Part shown: piece by piece, positions 43,340-52,514 of the stretch
Position numbering within the stretch: position 1 is the stretch's first letter
Layout of the letters: the number at the start of each line of letters is the position of its first letter
DNA from: an uncultured Gammaproteobacteria bacterium
GTDB taxonomy: Bacteria > Pseudomonadota > Gammaproteobacteria > Arenicellales > JAANXG01
Length of the DNA: 64,000 nucleotides
Assembly (NCBI GenBank): GCA_947259705.1
Contig: CAMYNL010000003.1
Location: forward strand, 1 to 64,000
Direction of reading: 5' to 3'
Notes under the pieces: model-generated
The model's input: only the letters and a program-made list of their open reading frames with translations
Database searches by the model: none
Told to the model about the DNA's origin: nothing
Program-made: the position numbers and the translations under genes

Positions 43340-44062
43340 AACTTCTGCTGGGCAGCAATGGTGGCATGAGCACGCCAAATAATCGCTACAAACGCCATCG
43401 ATTTCTGCCTGAAATCATCCAATACACCGCCTGGCTATACCATAGGTTCAATTTGAGTCATCGAGTTATTGATGATTTGTTGGCCCAACGAGGCATTGTC
43501 ATAAGTTATGAACCGATTCGCTTATGGTGTAACAAGTTTGGACCCAAATATGCCAAGCGCTTGAACGGTACACACCAAGGTTTCGGCGATACATTTTTCA
43601 TTGACGAAGTCTTCGTTAAGATTCGTGGCAAGCAACACTATTTGTGGCGAGCGGTTGACCAGGATAGTGAAGTGGTCGATGCGAGTCTGCAGGCCAAGCG
43701 GGACGGCGCGGCTGCAAAGCGCTTTTTCAAGCTGTTGCTTAGAAATAACCGTGGTGAACCGAGGAAGATAGCGACGGGCAAGTTGAGAAGCTACGGCATT
43801 GTACATCGGGAATTGATCCCGGATACGATTCACAACACATCGCAATATGCCAATAACCGCGCCGAACATTCGCATCAATCAACGCGGGTCAGAGAGCGGA
43901 ACATGCGCCGCTCTAAATCGCCGCAGCGAGCGCAACGTCTTGAGCGCTCATGCGGCGATACACGGTCTATTCGATCTTGGTCGAAACCTGATCTCAGCCG
44001 AAAACTATCGATTGCTTAGACAGCGTGCCTTTGCGTCCTGGGAATATGCTACAGCACTTTAG
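43340..44062 (+). mobile_element. IS6-family insertion sequence, defective
   Basis: The element interrupts the dehydrogenase gene. The right end AAAGTGCTGTAGCA (read on the minus strand from about 44062) is weakly similar to the left edge CTTCTGCTGGGCAGCA near 43340; both are imperfect relatives of IS6 terminal repeats. Base composition is more AT-rich than the neighbours, consistent with acquisition. Exact ends and target duplication were not resolved. Confidence 0.55.
43366..44062 (+). pseudogene. Frameshifted IS6-family transposase
   Basis: The first 190 codons match IS6/IS26-type transposases: RFLPEIIQYTAWLYHRFNLSHR, DTFFIDEVFVKIRGKQHYLWR, AVDQDSEVVDASLQAKRDG and YANNRAEHSHQSTRVRERNM, which carry the DDE catalytic residues. 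Near 43935 the frame shifts; the C-terminal end NVLSAHAAIHGLFDLGRNLISAENYRLL appears in another frame and stops at 44062. A single small indel explains the break. Confidence 0.8.
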
Positions 44063-44645
44063 ACAGGATCTTTCCGGGAGTTCGCATAAGCTTGAAAGGT
44101 AATTTGTCATTACCTTCTGGCCTTATCATCGGGCCTGGTGTTACGGATAGCGGTATTATTAGTCGCGACACTGATGGGATGCTGTGAAGGGCATCACACT
44201 TTAACTATAAGAGTGTCAAGGCGTGTTACCGCTTAAGCGGCCAGCGCATGTTCGTAGAGAGGACGATGGATGTCATCCAGTAGATCATACAACTCATCTA
44301 TCGTATGGTGTTGCGTGTCCAACCGAGCGTCGGCGGCGTTGCGTGTGAGTGAAATCGGTGCGCGGTTGTGACCGGCGCGTTGGATTTCTTCCAGTGGATC
44401 ATCGGTGATCAAGGCCGCACTGTACAGGGTGGGTTTACCTTTGCTGAGCGATCTCTCCTGGCTGGGAAGGCATAGCGACGGCCAACAACAGGCCCAAGCA
44501 TCGGTTGACCTGCATCGGATGACCCGGGGATACTTGATTACCTGGCGAGAAAGGGCTTTTATGCTACTTAAACTCGCGAATGACAGATGCACGAGGCTCG
44601 GCTATCATCGAACGTGTTCGAGCTCTATTCATAAGGAGATCCATC
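44063..44645. other. Mobile-zone spacer with hairpin
   Basis: About 580 nt. AAGGTAAT-TTGTC-ATTACCTT (44096-44116) forms an 8-bp stem hairpin just after the IS. A minus-strand frame of 119 codons at 44233-44592 ends in a plausible acidic segment (LYDLLDDIHRPLYEHALAA), but no family is recognised; it may be a fragment. Confidence 0.45.
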
Positions 44646-45440
44646 ATGGCACGGCCCAAGAAGTCATCGAAGTCGAAAGCCTATTCCAAGAAAACCGATT
44701 CATTCCAGACTCGTGAACCAGACAAGGCGGCAAAGGCCACCGCACCGCTTCTGCACGTCTATGCAAACGGCGCGATCTGCGACACTGACACCCGCGGCTA
44801 CGCCACACCGAACAATTCCTCGCCGTTGGAGTTGGTGGTCGACGCCTCCGAAGGCGTCGTTCCGCTTTGGGAAGAATGCACCACCCTGCGCTGGCGATTC
44901 CAAGAGCAATCGATGCAGGTCTTTGTGGATCCCGAGGCCGCGAAGGCTGCGATCCGACAACTTTTCGGCGAGGCGCTCCTGGCGTGGGGCGACGCCTCGC
45001 CGGTCAAATTCGCCGAACGAACCGACGTCTGGGACTTCGAGATAGTGATGCGCGAGGCCGACCGTTGCAACATCAACGGCTGTGTACTGGCAAGCGCCTT
45101 CTTCCCCGACCCCGGGCGGCACGAGCTGGTGATCTATCCCCAGATGTTCTCGCAATCCCGCGAGGAAATGGTCGAGACGCTGGCCCATGAAATCGGACAT
45201 GTCTTCGGACTTCGGCACTTTTTCGCAAACATCAGCGAAACGGCGTGGCCGAGCGAAGTCTTCGGCACGCACAGCAAGTTCTCGATCATGAATTACGGCC
45301 CCGACAGCAAACTGACCGAGACCGACATATTGGACCTTAAGCTTCTCTATCAGAAGGTTTGGAGCGGCGAAATTGCCGACATCAACGGTACATCGATCCA
45401 GTTGATGACGCCATTCAGCGCGCAAATCGCTCAGTTCTAG
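44646..45440 (+). CDS. Matrixin-like zinc metalloprotease
   Basis: A 264-residue protein from ATG 44646 with AAGGAG 7 nt upstream. The first 30 residues are very basic and hydrophilic (ARPKKSSKSKAYSKKTDS), with no signal peptide. The catalytic region (residues about 75-245) resembles matrixins: AKAAIRQLFGEALLAWGDASPVKF, then the zinc motif HEIGHVFGLRHFF at about residue 181 and a Met-turn-like FSIMNYGPDS downstream. Matrixin peptidases usually act on extracellular proteins, so the lack of an export signal is odd. It lies alone in the mobile zone between the IS remnant and an integrase fragment. Confidence 0.8.
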   Translation: MARPKKSSKSKAYSKKTDSFQTREPDKAAKATAPLLHVYANGAICDTDTRGYATPNNSSPLELVVDASEGVVPLWEECTTLRWRFQEQSMQVFVDPEAAKAAIRQLFGEALLAWGDASPVKFAERTDVWDFEIVMREADRCNINGCVLASAFFPDPGRHELVIYPQMFSQSREEMVETLAHEIGHVFGLRHFFANISETAWPSEVFGTHSKFSIMNYGPDSKLTETDILDLKLLYQKVWSGEIADINGTSIQLMTPFSAQIAQF

Positions 45441-45506
45441 CGACGGTCGCCGCACGTCGAAAGCAACGAGCGTCACCGACACGGGCGGACTCGGACAAAT
45501 CCACTG

Positions 45507-45962
45507 TCACGTCTTTTGCCCGCGCAATAGGTATCTTTGCCTGGTGAGCGGCGTTAGCGCTGAGAAAGAGTCAGCTACTAACGGCAAATGAAAAGATGGT
45601 TGGCAATTATCGGCCTCTGTTGGACACTTCTCGCGTGCGAACCACTCACGTGCCACCACCTCAAAGCTGTTGACCTGCTTCGCTATTCTTGCCGATCTTG
45701 CGGCCTTGCGGTGCTCGCCGGGATCGATGCCCGCCGCAACCTGCTTGCGGGCCTCATCCCTTCGTTCCCTGGCGTCTTTCAGGCTAACGTCCGGGTAGGT
45801 GCCGAGGGATAGCAGCTTTTCCTTGCCGTCGAACAGGTATTTGAACCGCCACCATTTGCCGCCTTTGGGGCTGACGAGCAGAAACAAGCCTCGTTCATCA
45901 TAAAGTTTGCGTTGTTTAGCCTCGGGTTTGGCTTTCTTGATTGCGGTGTCTGTGAGCGACAT
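45507..45962 (-). pseudogene. Truncated tyrosine integrase (P4/IntS type)
   Basis: A 151-codon frame holds only the arm-binding (DUF4102) domain and the start of the core-binding domain: LTDTAIKKAKPEAKQRKLYD, KGGKWWRFKYLFDGKEKLLSLGTYPDVSLKDARERRDEARKQVA and FEVVAREWFAREK. After that the frame runs into unrelated sequence and stops; the catalytic R-H-R-Y domain is absent. It begins 164 nt from the copy of the ssrA 3' end at 46126, the usual place for the integrase of an element inserted in ssrA. Confidence 0.8.
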
Positions 45963-46125
45963 TTGGGGTAACTGTTCCGTCGGTCTCGGGGTAACCCCAA
46001 TAGTTACCCCTGATAGGTTCAGGATTCAATGGGGTAACTTTAGACATTATCGGACAAGCAGGCAACAGAAAAGCCCTTTAGTGAGAGGGGTTCTGGACTC
46101 TCTCGGACTTTCTGGGGAATCGAAT

Positions 46126-46139
46126 TGGTGGAGGCGGCG
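46126..46139. repeat. Copy of the ssrA 3' end, probable att site
   Basis: TGGTGGAGGCGGCG repeats exactly the 3' end of the tmRNA gene at 49672-49685 (reverse complement CGCCGCCTCCACCA), and AATC two bases later also matches. Such 3'-end copies are left when elements integrate at ssrA. It separates an integrase fragment (45507-45962) from a TA-helicase block (46242-49312). Confidence 0.75.
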
Positions 46140-46241
46140 ACAATCACATCGGCTATTAAATCAATAGCTTCAAATGCAAAACGTCGGATATGCCCCCATA
46201 GATACCCCCAGATCGTGCCGGCTGATTATGTCCCAGTACAC

Positions 46242-46574
46242 TCAGGCCGCCCGGTGTCCCAACTCGCTGAGCTTCTCCAGCGTATCGGGAAACTTCCTCA
46301 CCATCAGAATCAATGCCGCGGCCTGGGCATTGGGCCGCGCCCGCCCTTGCTCCCAGTTCTCCAAGGTACGTGTCGATACGCGCAGGCGGCGGGCAAACAC
46401 GGCGCGCGAGACGTGCATACGCTCGCGCGTGTCGCGTATGAGATCCGCGTCCACTTCGAGCGGGGGAAGGTCCTCGACCTCATGCGAGCGTAAGGTGATC
46501 TTTCCCTCGCGCTGTTTCTGCATGGCATCGACGCCTTCCATCAGTTCATCGAACAACTTGCGCTTTTGTTTCAT
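46242..46574 (-). CDS. HTH antitoxin of a RelE/HigB-type toxin-antitoxin pair
   Basis: A 110-residue protein with a C-terminal helix-turn-helix of the HigA/NadS type: LIRDTRERMHVSRAVFARRLRVSTRTLENWEQGRARPN. The N-terminal half likely holds the toxin. The start overlaps the toxin stop by 4 nt. The gene order, toxin first, is that of HigBA-like modules. Confidence 0.8.
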   Translation of the reverse strand: MKQKRKLFDELMEGVDAMQKQREGKITLRSHEVEDLPPLEVDADLIRDTRERMHVSRAVFARRLRVSTRTLENWEQGRARPNAQAAALILMVRKFPDTLEKLSELGHRAA

Positions 46575-46918
46575 GGCATTCGTCTCCTGGCCTCCAACTC
46601 GGCCTGGATAGCTTTCTTCAATACCTTCTTCTCTTCGGTCGTCAGATCCGCGGCCTCATCCTTGTCATAGAGCGTAAAGAACCAGATCTGGTGATCGGCC
46701 GTGAGGTAGTAGTAGATGATCCTCAATCCGCCTCGCTTGCCCTTGCCGCGACGTGCGTCTTCCCAACGTACCTTGCGAAACCCACCGGTGCCGGGCATCA
46801 CGTCGCCCAATTGCGGGTTTTCCATCAGTACGCGCTGCAATTCCCGATAGCTCTCATCGGTCAGATAGTCGCCGAGGAGGCTCGTGAATAAAGGGGTCTC
46901 CAGGAAAACCAGTTTCAT
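46571..46918 (-). CDS. RelE/HigB-type toxin
   Basis: A 115-residue protein of the RelE superfamily (HigB-like): LMENPQLGDVMPGTGGFRKVRW, then GKRGGLRIIYYYLTADHQIWFFTLYDKDEAADLT, the conserved core of such toxins. Family members cleave mRNA on ribosomes. A GTATACGCAAGTTGCGTATAATAT stretch upstream, broken over positions 46924-46950, contains an inverted GCAACTTGC-type repeat that could be the operator bound by the antitoxin. Confidence 0.82.
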   Translation of the reverse strand: MKLVFLETPLFTSLLGDYLTDESYRELQRVLMENPQLGDVMPGTGGFRKVRWEDARRGKGKRGGLRIIYYYLTADHQIWFFTLYDKDEAADLTTEEKKVLKKAIQAELEARRRMP

Positions 46919-46948
46919 CGGTAAAGTATACGCAAGTTGCGTATAATA

Positions 46949-49312
46949 TCAAGCCGAGGGTTCGGCGATGCGGTAGCCCATCGCGCGGTAGCCGCGTTGG
47001 CGTTTCTCCCACATCCGGAGCAATGCGGGATGGTCCGTATCGACGAAATCGATAATCCGAACGTCGGTCTTTGCCGCGTGCTTACGATGTAAGCGACCGG
47101 CGTATTGCTGCAACGTGCCTTTCCAGGACACCGGCATCGCTAGAATCAAAGTGTCAAGCGGGGGATGATCGAAACCTTCCCCGACGAGTCGCCCGGTCGC
47201 CAGCAGAATCCGCGGCGTGTCAGCTGGCAGCGCATCGAGTTCGGCGACCAGAATCGCACGTTGCTTTTTCGACATACGCCCATGCAGCACGAAGGGTTCC
47301 AGACTGTGTTCCTCCAGCGAGCGCCTGATGCTTTCGAGATGATCGGTGCGTTCTGTCAACACCAGTACCTTGCGACCGTCCTCGACGGTGCGTCTCGTCT
47401 CGTCGGCTATTGCGGTTGTGCGTTCTTGGTCTTCTGCCAGGGTCCGAAATATCTCCTGAATGCCGACTTTGTCTGGCAGTGACGTTGGTTTGCTAAGCGT
47501 TCGAGGAATGACCTCAAGATCATGCGGCGCGCTGGTTGGAGGTGCCGCAGTATGTCGAATTGGCCCACATTGCATGAAGATGATCGGCTGTTGGCCGTCC
47601 CTGCGGATCGGTGTTGCGGTGAGCCCGAGCACGTAGCGTGCTTTGACACTTTTCAGAATGGCGTCGAAAGAGACCGCGCCGATATGATGGCATTCGTCCA
47701 CGATGACCTGGCCGTAGTCCTCGACCAATTGGTCAACCTCGCCCTTGCGTGAAAGCGACTGCATCACGGCGATGTCGACCTTGCCCGTGGGTTTGCGCTT
47801 ACCGCCACCGATGGTGCCGACCACTCCCTTTCCAATGCCGAGGAAAGCGTTCAGACGTTCCTGCCATTGTCTCAGCAGTTCAGTTCGATGCACCAGAATC
47901 AGCGTGTTGACGCGACGACGAGCAATGATGGCGGCCGCTGTGACGGTCTTGCCGAATGCGGTCGGCGCGCAGAGCACGCCAACATCGTGAGGCAGCATGG
48001 CGGCAACGGCATCTTCCTGATCTGGCCGCAATGTTCCGGCGAACTCCACGTCGACAGGCGTGCCGTCTATCCGCTCGTCATGTATGTCGCAGCGGATGCC
48101 GTTGCTTCGAAGCAGTTCCTGTGCGGCGTCCAGACAACCACGCGGAAGGCCAATATGTTGAGGGAAGTTTTCAGCACAGCCGATGACCCGTGGCTTGTCC
48201 CAAACCGACATGCGCATGGCCTGCGCCCGATAGAACTCCGGGTTCTGAAAGGCCGCGAGGCGAATCAGGCGGTTAATCAGCGGTTGAGGTAATTGCGCCT
48301 TCTCGAAATAGACGAGGTTCGCCAAGGTGATCGTGAGCGCGTCTGGTAATGGTCCAGGAAGCGTTCCTTTGTTGGGGGCTGGACGCTTCCAAGGCGTTGA
48401 GAGGTCCTCCTTGTCGATGAACGTGACGTCGAGCGGGTGCATGGGGCCGGTGGCACGCAGAATCGTGGGTTCGATACCCTGCGGCGACATTGGCTCGATC
48501 GTGGCCAGGAAGGCCCATTGATCAGGATAAACACTCAGGTCGTCATCGACGAAAACACTGTGGTCGGCTTCGCGGGGCTTCTTCTGCAGGAGCAGGGCAA
48601 TCAGGTTGCCGAAGCCACCCTTGGGCATGGTGTCCTGGTTTGGAAAAAGCCGATCGTACGAGGTCAAACTGAGTTGCCGGATACGGTTGCACGTGTGACT
48701 GATGATGGCCGTACCCAAACGTCTGGCATCGCGCGCCGGCACCGCAGTCGTGAAGAAAATCCATGCGTGCGCGCCGTTGCCAGAGCGTGATATCTCCAGC
48801 GAAACTGGCACATCCAGTTCACGGCAAGATTGAACAAAGGCTTTGGCGTCCTCGCGCCATTCGGCCTTGTCGAAGTCGACCGCGAGAAAATAGCAGCTGT
48901 CGTCGAGCAGGAGAGGATAGATGCCGATTGTCTTCTCGCCGGCTAGGTGGCCATAGATGACCGCATCCGATACGGGTATCAACGCACGATTGCTGCAATC
49001 GGCACATTTGATCCGAGGCTTCTCGCAGATACCGGGAAGCCACTCGTTGGCGCACGCAGGGGCATAGCCTGATTTGCCGGTCGTCGCGCTTTCCCAGCGC
49101 ACCGGATGCACATCAGTACGTCCCCGGAACAGGCGCCGATACAGCGCGACCTTTGCCGCTGTTGAGAGGTTCGATGGCTCGGGTGGTGGCGATGCCGATG
49201 GAGTGGCAACCGCCGGATCGTGCCGCCAATCGATGCCGTGAGATTCGAGCAAGGCGATTAAACGCGCGTTTTCGGTTCGTAACCTTGTCAGCTCATCGGA
49301 TTCGTTTGGCAT
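46949..49312 (-). CDS. TOTE-type primase fused to SF2 helicase
   Basis: A protein of 787 residues from ATG 49312 (a TTG at 49351 would add 13). The N-terminal heptad-like helix (ELTRLRTENARLIALLESHGI) is followed by an archaeo-eukaryotic primase domain as in TOTE conflict proteins: a Cys group (GICEKPRIKCADC), catalytic VDFD at about residues 145-148 and SGNGAHAW at about 177-184. An SF2 helicase follows: Walker A APTAFGKT (about 449-456), DECHH (about 539-543), GLTATP, and the C-terminal LATGRLVGEGFDHP...QYAGRLHR. TOTE proteins are predicted anti-element or self-DNA-sensing factors that usually work with a nuclease; none is adjacent. It sits in the island next to ssrA. Confidence 0.85.
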   Translation of the reverse strand: MPNESDELTRLRTENARLIALLESHGIDWRHDPAVATPSASPPPEPSNLSTAAKVALYRRLFRGRTDVHPVRWESATTGKSGYAPACANEWLPGICEKPRIKCADCSNRALIPVSDAVIYGHLAGEKTIGIYPLLLDDSCYFLAVDFDKAEWREDAKAFVQSCRELDVPVSLEISRSGNGAHAWIFFTTAVPARDARRLGTAIISHTCNRIRQLSLTSYDRLFPNQDTMPKGGFGNLIALLLQKKPREADHSVFVDDDLSVYPDQWAFLATIEPMSPQGIEPTILRATGPMHPLDVTFIDKEDLSTPWKRPAPNKGTLPGPLPDALTITLANLVYFEKAQLPQPLINRLIRLAAFQNPEFYRAQAMRMSVWDKPRVIGCAENFPQHIGLPRGCLDAAQELLRSNGIRCDIHDERIDGTPVDVEFAGTLRPDQEDAVAAMLPHDVGVLCAPTAFGKTVTAAAIIARRRVNTLILVHRTELLRQWQERLNAFLGIGKGVVGTIGGGKRKPTGKVDIAVMQSLSRKGEVDQLVEDYGQVIVDECHHIGAVSFDAILKSVKARYVLGLTATPIRRDGQQPIIFMQCGPIRHTAAPPTSAPHDLEVIPRTLSKPTSLPDKVGIQEIFRTLAEDQERTTAIADETRRTVEDGRKVLVLTERTDHLESIRRSLEEHSLEPFVLHGRMSKKQRAILVAELDALPADTPRILLATGRLVGEGFDHPPLDTLILAMPVSWKGTLQQYAGRLHRKHAAKTDVRIIDFVDTDHPALLRMWEKRQRGYRAMGYRIAEPSA

Positions 49313-49671
49313 CGAATCAGCGTTGTCCACCTGCAGGGCGGCTGTCGGCAAGATCTCCTATGCGTCGGATGGACTGCCGCGAGGTATAGCGCCGAGGCCC
49401 TTGGCGTTGTCGAGAAACAGCTTATCTAAAAATACCACGGTACTGGTGCCTAAGTGTGTTCGATGATGATCAATGCGCATCCGGCGCGGTAACCTTAAAT
49501 GAGCTAAAGAAGGCGACAGAAGGAACCAGAAATTTCGGCGAAATGTCGTTGGTGGTGGGGGTGTCAGATACAGAGTGTGGTGTCGAAATACGGAATCAAA
49601 CTCGACAAGCCTTTAATTAAAGTCTAACTTCAAGAGAGTGCCACATGGCTATGAAAAATAAATAAAAAAGC
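49313..49671. other. Spacer between helicase and ssrA
   Basis: About 360 nt without a gene. It is lower in GC than the flanks (AAAAATAAATAAAAAAG near 49655). It should contain the helicase promoter and the island end next to ssrA. Confidence 0.5.
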
Positions 49672-50026
49672 TGGTGGAGGCGGCGGGAATCGAACCCGCG
49701 TCCGCAAGCCCTCCGCTCATCGGCTCTACATGCTTAGTCTGTCTTTAAGTTAACCAGGCGTGCTCCGACAGACAGGGGCGGCGACCGGCGAGTCCGCTTG
49801 AGTTTTAACGCAGCACTAACGGACGCAGCGCTACGCGATTCGGTGTGATTTGACCTCTCGAATCCTAACCCACAGAAAAGTCAGGTGAGAGGGCTGGCGG
49901 GATTAAGCCGCCAGCTGGTAGTTGTCGTCGTTGGCAACTAATAGTTTGCGGCTGGATTTACGAGGAACTCCGCACCTCGGCATGCACCGAAGGTTTCGCG
50001 ACCCACGTCGAAGCCATGTCGCCCCC
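49672..50026 (-). ncRNA. ssrA: Transfer-messenger RNA (tmRNA)
   Basis: The minus strand begins GGGGGCGACATGGCTTCGAC, typical of tmRNA, and ends GGGTTCGATTCCCGCC then GCCTCCACCA. The 5' GGGGGCG pairs with 3' CGCCTCC as in tmRNA acceptor stems. The tag frame reads GCC-AAC-GAC-GAC-AAC-TAC-CAG-CTG-GCG-GCT-TAA, giving ANDDNYQLAA, close to the E. coli tag ANDENYALAA. Length is 355 nt, one-piece form. smpB is 55 nt upstream on the same strand. The 3' end doubles as an integration site. An AT-rich TTATAGTAT just upstream of the 5' end is the likely -10 region. Confidence 0.95.
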
Positions 50027-50080
50027 GGATACTATAACTGTGAGTGAAAATATGGGGCCTGGTGGGCCGGATTGCAAGTG

Positions 50081-50557
50081 TCAGCGGCGTTTCAACAGGC
50101 GGTGCTGCTCCCGGTCCCACTCCCGCTGTTTGATGGCGGCGCGCTTGTCGTGCTGCTTCTTACCCTTGGCCAGGGCGATCTTGAGCTTGACCTTGCCGCG
50201 TTTCCAGTACAGTGCCAGTGGCACCAGCGCATAACCGCGCCGTTCCACGGCCCCGATCAGCCGGTTGATCTCCAGCCGGTGCAGCAACAGCTTGCGGCTG
50301 CGGGTGGCGTCCGCGGTGATATGGGTGGAGGCCGAGCTAAGGGGCGACATGTGGGCACCGAACAGATACAGCTCGCCGCCGCGAATGATCACATAGCTCT
50401 CCTTGAGCTGTGCCCGCCCGGCGCGCAGGCTCTTGACCTCCCATCCCTCCAAGGCGACGCCGGCCTCGAAATCCTCCTCGATGTGGTAATCGTGCCGTGC
50501 GCGCTTGTTGAGCGCGATGGTGCTGGATTGGGCGGGCGGTTTCTTTTTGCTGGCCAT
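50081..50557 (-). CDS. smpB: SsrA-binding protein SmpB
   Basis: A 158-residue protein with the SmpB core: [53 protein letters not shown] and a basic C-terminal tail ([20 protein letters not shown]). It binds tmRNA and delivers it to stalled ribosomes. It is transcribed toward ssrA, 55 nt away, and divergent from the SNF transporter. Confidence 0.95.
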   Translation of the reverse strand: MASKKKPPAQSSTIALNKRARHDYHIEEDFEAGVALEGWEVKSLRAGRAQLKESYVIIRGGELYLFGAHMSPLSSASTHITADATRSRKLLLHRLEINRLIGAVERRGYALVPLALYWKRGKVKLKIALAKGKKQHDKRAAIKQREWDREQHRLLKRR

Positions 50558-50701
50558 CAGTCAAGGGTCCCGGGGCGGGCGCGCATTCAATCACAGTCGG
50601 GGCGGGAATTCACCCTCGTCTGAGCGGGCGCGCCGGCGGCGCTTACGTTAAACTCCGGGCTGATCGGCGGCAAGCGCGCAAGCAGGAGAAACCAAGGGGA
50701 A

Positions 50702-52096
50702 ATGTCCGATTCGAGCGATTATGCCCATGCGCAATGGTCCTCGCGCTGGGCGTTCATCCTGGCCGCCACAGGCTCCGCCGTCGGCCTCGGTAACATCTGG
50801 AAGTTTCCCTACATCGCCGGGCAGGGCGGGGGCGGCGCCTTCGTGCTGGTCTACCTGTCATGCGTGCTCCTGATCGGTGTGCCGCTTATGATGGCCGAGG
50901 TCATGCTGGGCCGGCGCGGCCGCCGCAGTCCCATCAACACCATGCGCAAGCTGGCCCGGTCGGAGTCCGTGAGCCCGGCCTGGGAGTACCTGGGTTGGAT
51001 GGGGGTGGTGGCGGGCTTCCTGATTCTTTCTTATTACAGCGTCATCGCGGGTTGGACGCTGGCCTATGTCTTCCGCACCGGCAGCGGCCTGTTCACGGTG
51101 GCCACCGCGGACGGTGCGCGCGCCTTGTTCGGCGAGTTCGTCAGCGATCCGGAAAAGCTCCTGGCCTGGCATACCATCTTCATGGTGATGACGGTGGGCG
51201 TGATCGCTCGGGGCGTGGAAGCGGGCCTGGAGCGCGCCGTCAAGGTGCTGATGCCGGCCCTGTTCGTGCTCCTGGTGGCGCTGGTGTTCTACGCCATGGG
51301 CACCTCCGGGTTCGAACAGGGGGTGCGGTTCCTGTTCCAGCCGGATTTCAGCAAACTGTCCCTGGGAGTGATTGTGAGCGCCGTGGGGCAGGCCTTTTTC
51401 AGCCTCAGCCTGGGCATGGGGGCGATCATGATCTACGGTTCCTACCTGCCAAAGGAGACCTCCATCGCCGGCACCACCTTCACCATCGCCATGGCCGACA
51501 CCCTGGTGGCGCTGCTGGCGGGCCTTGCCATATTCCCCATCGTATTCAGCAACGGCCTGGAGCCGGCGGCGGGTCCCAGTCTGATCTTCCAGACCCTGCC
51601 CATCGCATTCGGTCAGATGCCGGGCGGGCAGTTCTGGGGCACGCTGTTTTTCGTGCTGCTGGTATTTGCCGCCTGGACCTCAGCCATCTCGCTGCTGGAA
51701 CCGGTGGTGGCCTGGTTGACCGAATCGCGGGGCTGGAATCGCGTCATGTCGGCATCGTACACAGGTATCCTGATCTGGTTGCTGGGCATCGTCACTATCA
51801 TGTCGTTCAGCGACTGGGCCTTTACCTTCGACTTTCTCGGTGTGCGCAAGAGCAACGGCGTCTTCGATATCTTCGATATCCTGACGTCCAATGTCATGCT
51901 GCCCCTGGGCGGTATCCTGATCGCCGTGTTCACCGGCTGGGTGATGAAACGGGAGCATTCGAGCCAAGAACTCTCGCTGCGCTTCGCCGCGGGCTATTGG
52001 ATCTGGCGCCTGCTGACCCGTTACGTCGCGCCGCTGCTGGTCGCCGTGGTGCTGGTGCAGCTGCTGTTCGGCCACCTGTTCAGTGCAGAGGGTTAA
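50702..52096 (+). CDS. Sodium-dependent transporter, SNF family
   Basis: A 464-residue polytopic protein of the neurotransmitter:sodium symporter (SNF) family: SSRWAFILAATGSAVGLGNIWKFPYIAGQGGGGAFVLVYL at the start includes the unwound TM1 with Na+-site residues, followed by LGMGAIMIYGSYLPKE and NGLEPAAGPSLIFQTLP. About eleven helices. Substrates are usually amino acids. It overlaps the start of the ratA-like gene by 14 nt and so may be cotranscribed with it. Confidence 0.9.
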   Translation: MSDSSDYAHAQWSSRWAFILAATGSAVGLGNIWKFPYIAGQGGGGAFVLVYLSCVLLIGVPLMMAEVMLGRRGRRSPINTMRKLARSESVSPAWEYLGWMGVVAGFLILSYYSVIAGWTLAYVFRTGSGLFTVATADGARALFGEFVSDPEKLLAWHTIFMVMTVGVIARGVEAGLERAVKVLMPALFVLLVALVFYAMGTSGFEQGVRFLFQPDFSKLSLGVIVSAVGQAFFSLSLGMGAIMIYGSYLPKETSIAGTTFTIAMADTLVALLAGLAIFPIVFSNGLEPAAGPSLIFQTLPIAFGQMPGGQFWGTLFFVLLVFAAWTSAISLLEPVVAWLTESRGWNRVMSASYTGILIWLLGIVTIMSFSDWAFTFDFLGVRKSNGVFDIFDILTSNVMLPLGGILIAVFTGWVMKREHSSQELSLRFAAGYWIWRLLTRYVAPLLVAVVLVQLLFGHLFSAEG

Positions 52097-52514
52097 CCGG
52101 TCGGCGCTGGTTCCCTTCAGCGCCGAACAGATGTACAGCCTGGTGGCGGACATCCCCCGCTATCCGGAATTTCTTCGCTGGTGCGCGGACGCTCGAATCG
52201 AGTCGGCGCAGGGCGATACCGTCGTCGCCTCTATTACCATTGCCTTCAAGGGCCTCAACAAAACCTTCACCACCCGCAATACCATGCACCCCTGTGAGGC
52301 CATCGACGTGCGGCTCGTCCGGGGTCCGTTCAGTCTACTGGAGGGCTTTTGGAAATTCGCCGCCCTGGCGGGGGACGCCAGCAAGATCGAGCTGGACCTC
52401 TGCTTCGCCTTCCGCAGCAGCATCGTCTCCAAACTGGTGGGGCCGGTGTTCTCGCAGATCGCCAACGGCCAGGTGGACGCGTTCCACCGGCGGGCACGTC
52501 AGCTCTATGGTTGA
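52083..52514 (+). CDS. ratA: RatA/COQ10 family protein
   Basis: A 143-residue START-like domain protein from GTG 52083: VNRSALVPFSAEQMYSLVADI, PRYPEFLRWCADARIES, and LVGPVFSQIANGQVDAFHRRA. The family includes COQ10-like quinone-binding proteins and E. coli RatA. Its end overlaps rnfH by 8 nt, the usual ratA-rnfH order in Gammaproteobacteria. Confidence 0.9.
   Translation: MQRVNRSALVPFSAEQMYSLVADIPRYPEFLRWCADARIESAQGDTVVASITIAFKGLNKTFTTRNTMHPCEAIDVRLVRGPFSLLEGFWKFAALAGDASKIELDLCFAFRSSIVSKLVGPVFSQIANGQVDAFHRRARQLYG

Noticed and set aside
44233-44592. Minus-strand 119-codon frame after the IS6 remnant
   Set aside because: Only the C-terminal third looks protein-like, with no family match or ribosome binding site; kept as a possible fragment.
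50860-52505. Long plus-strand frame across the SNF transporter, before rnfH
   Set aside because: It is an out-of-frame shadow; only its last 110 codons (rnfH from 52507) look like protein.
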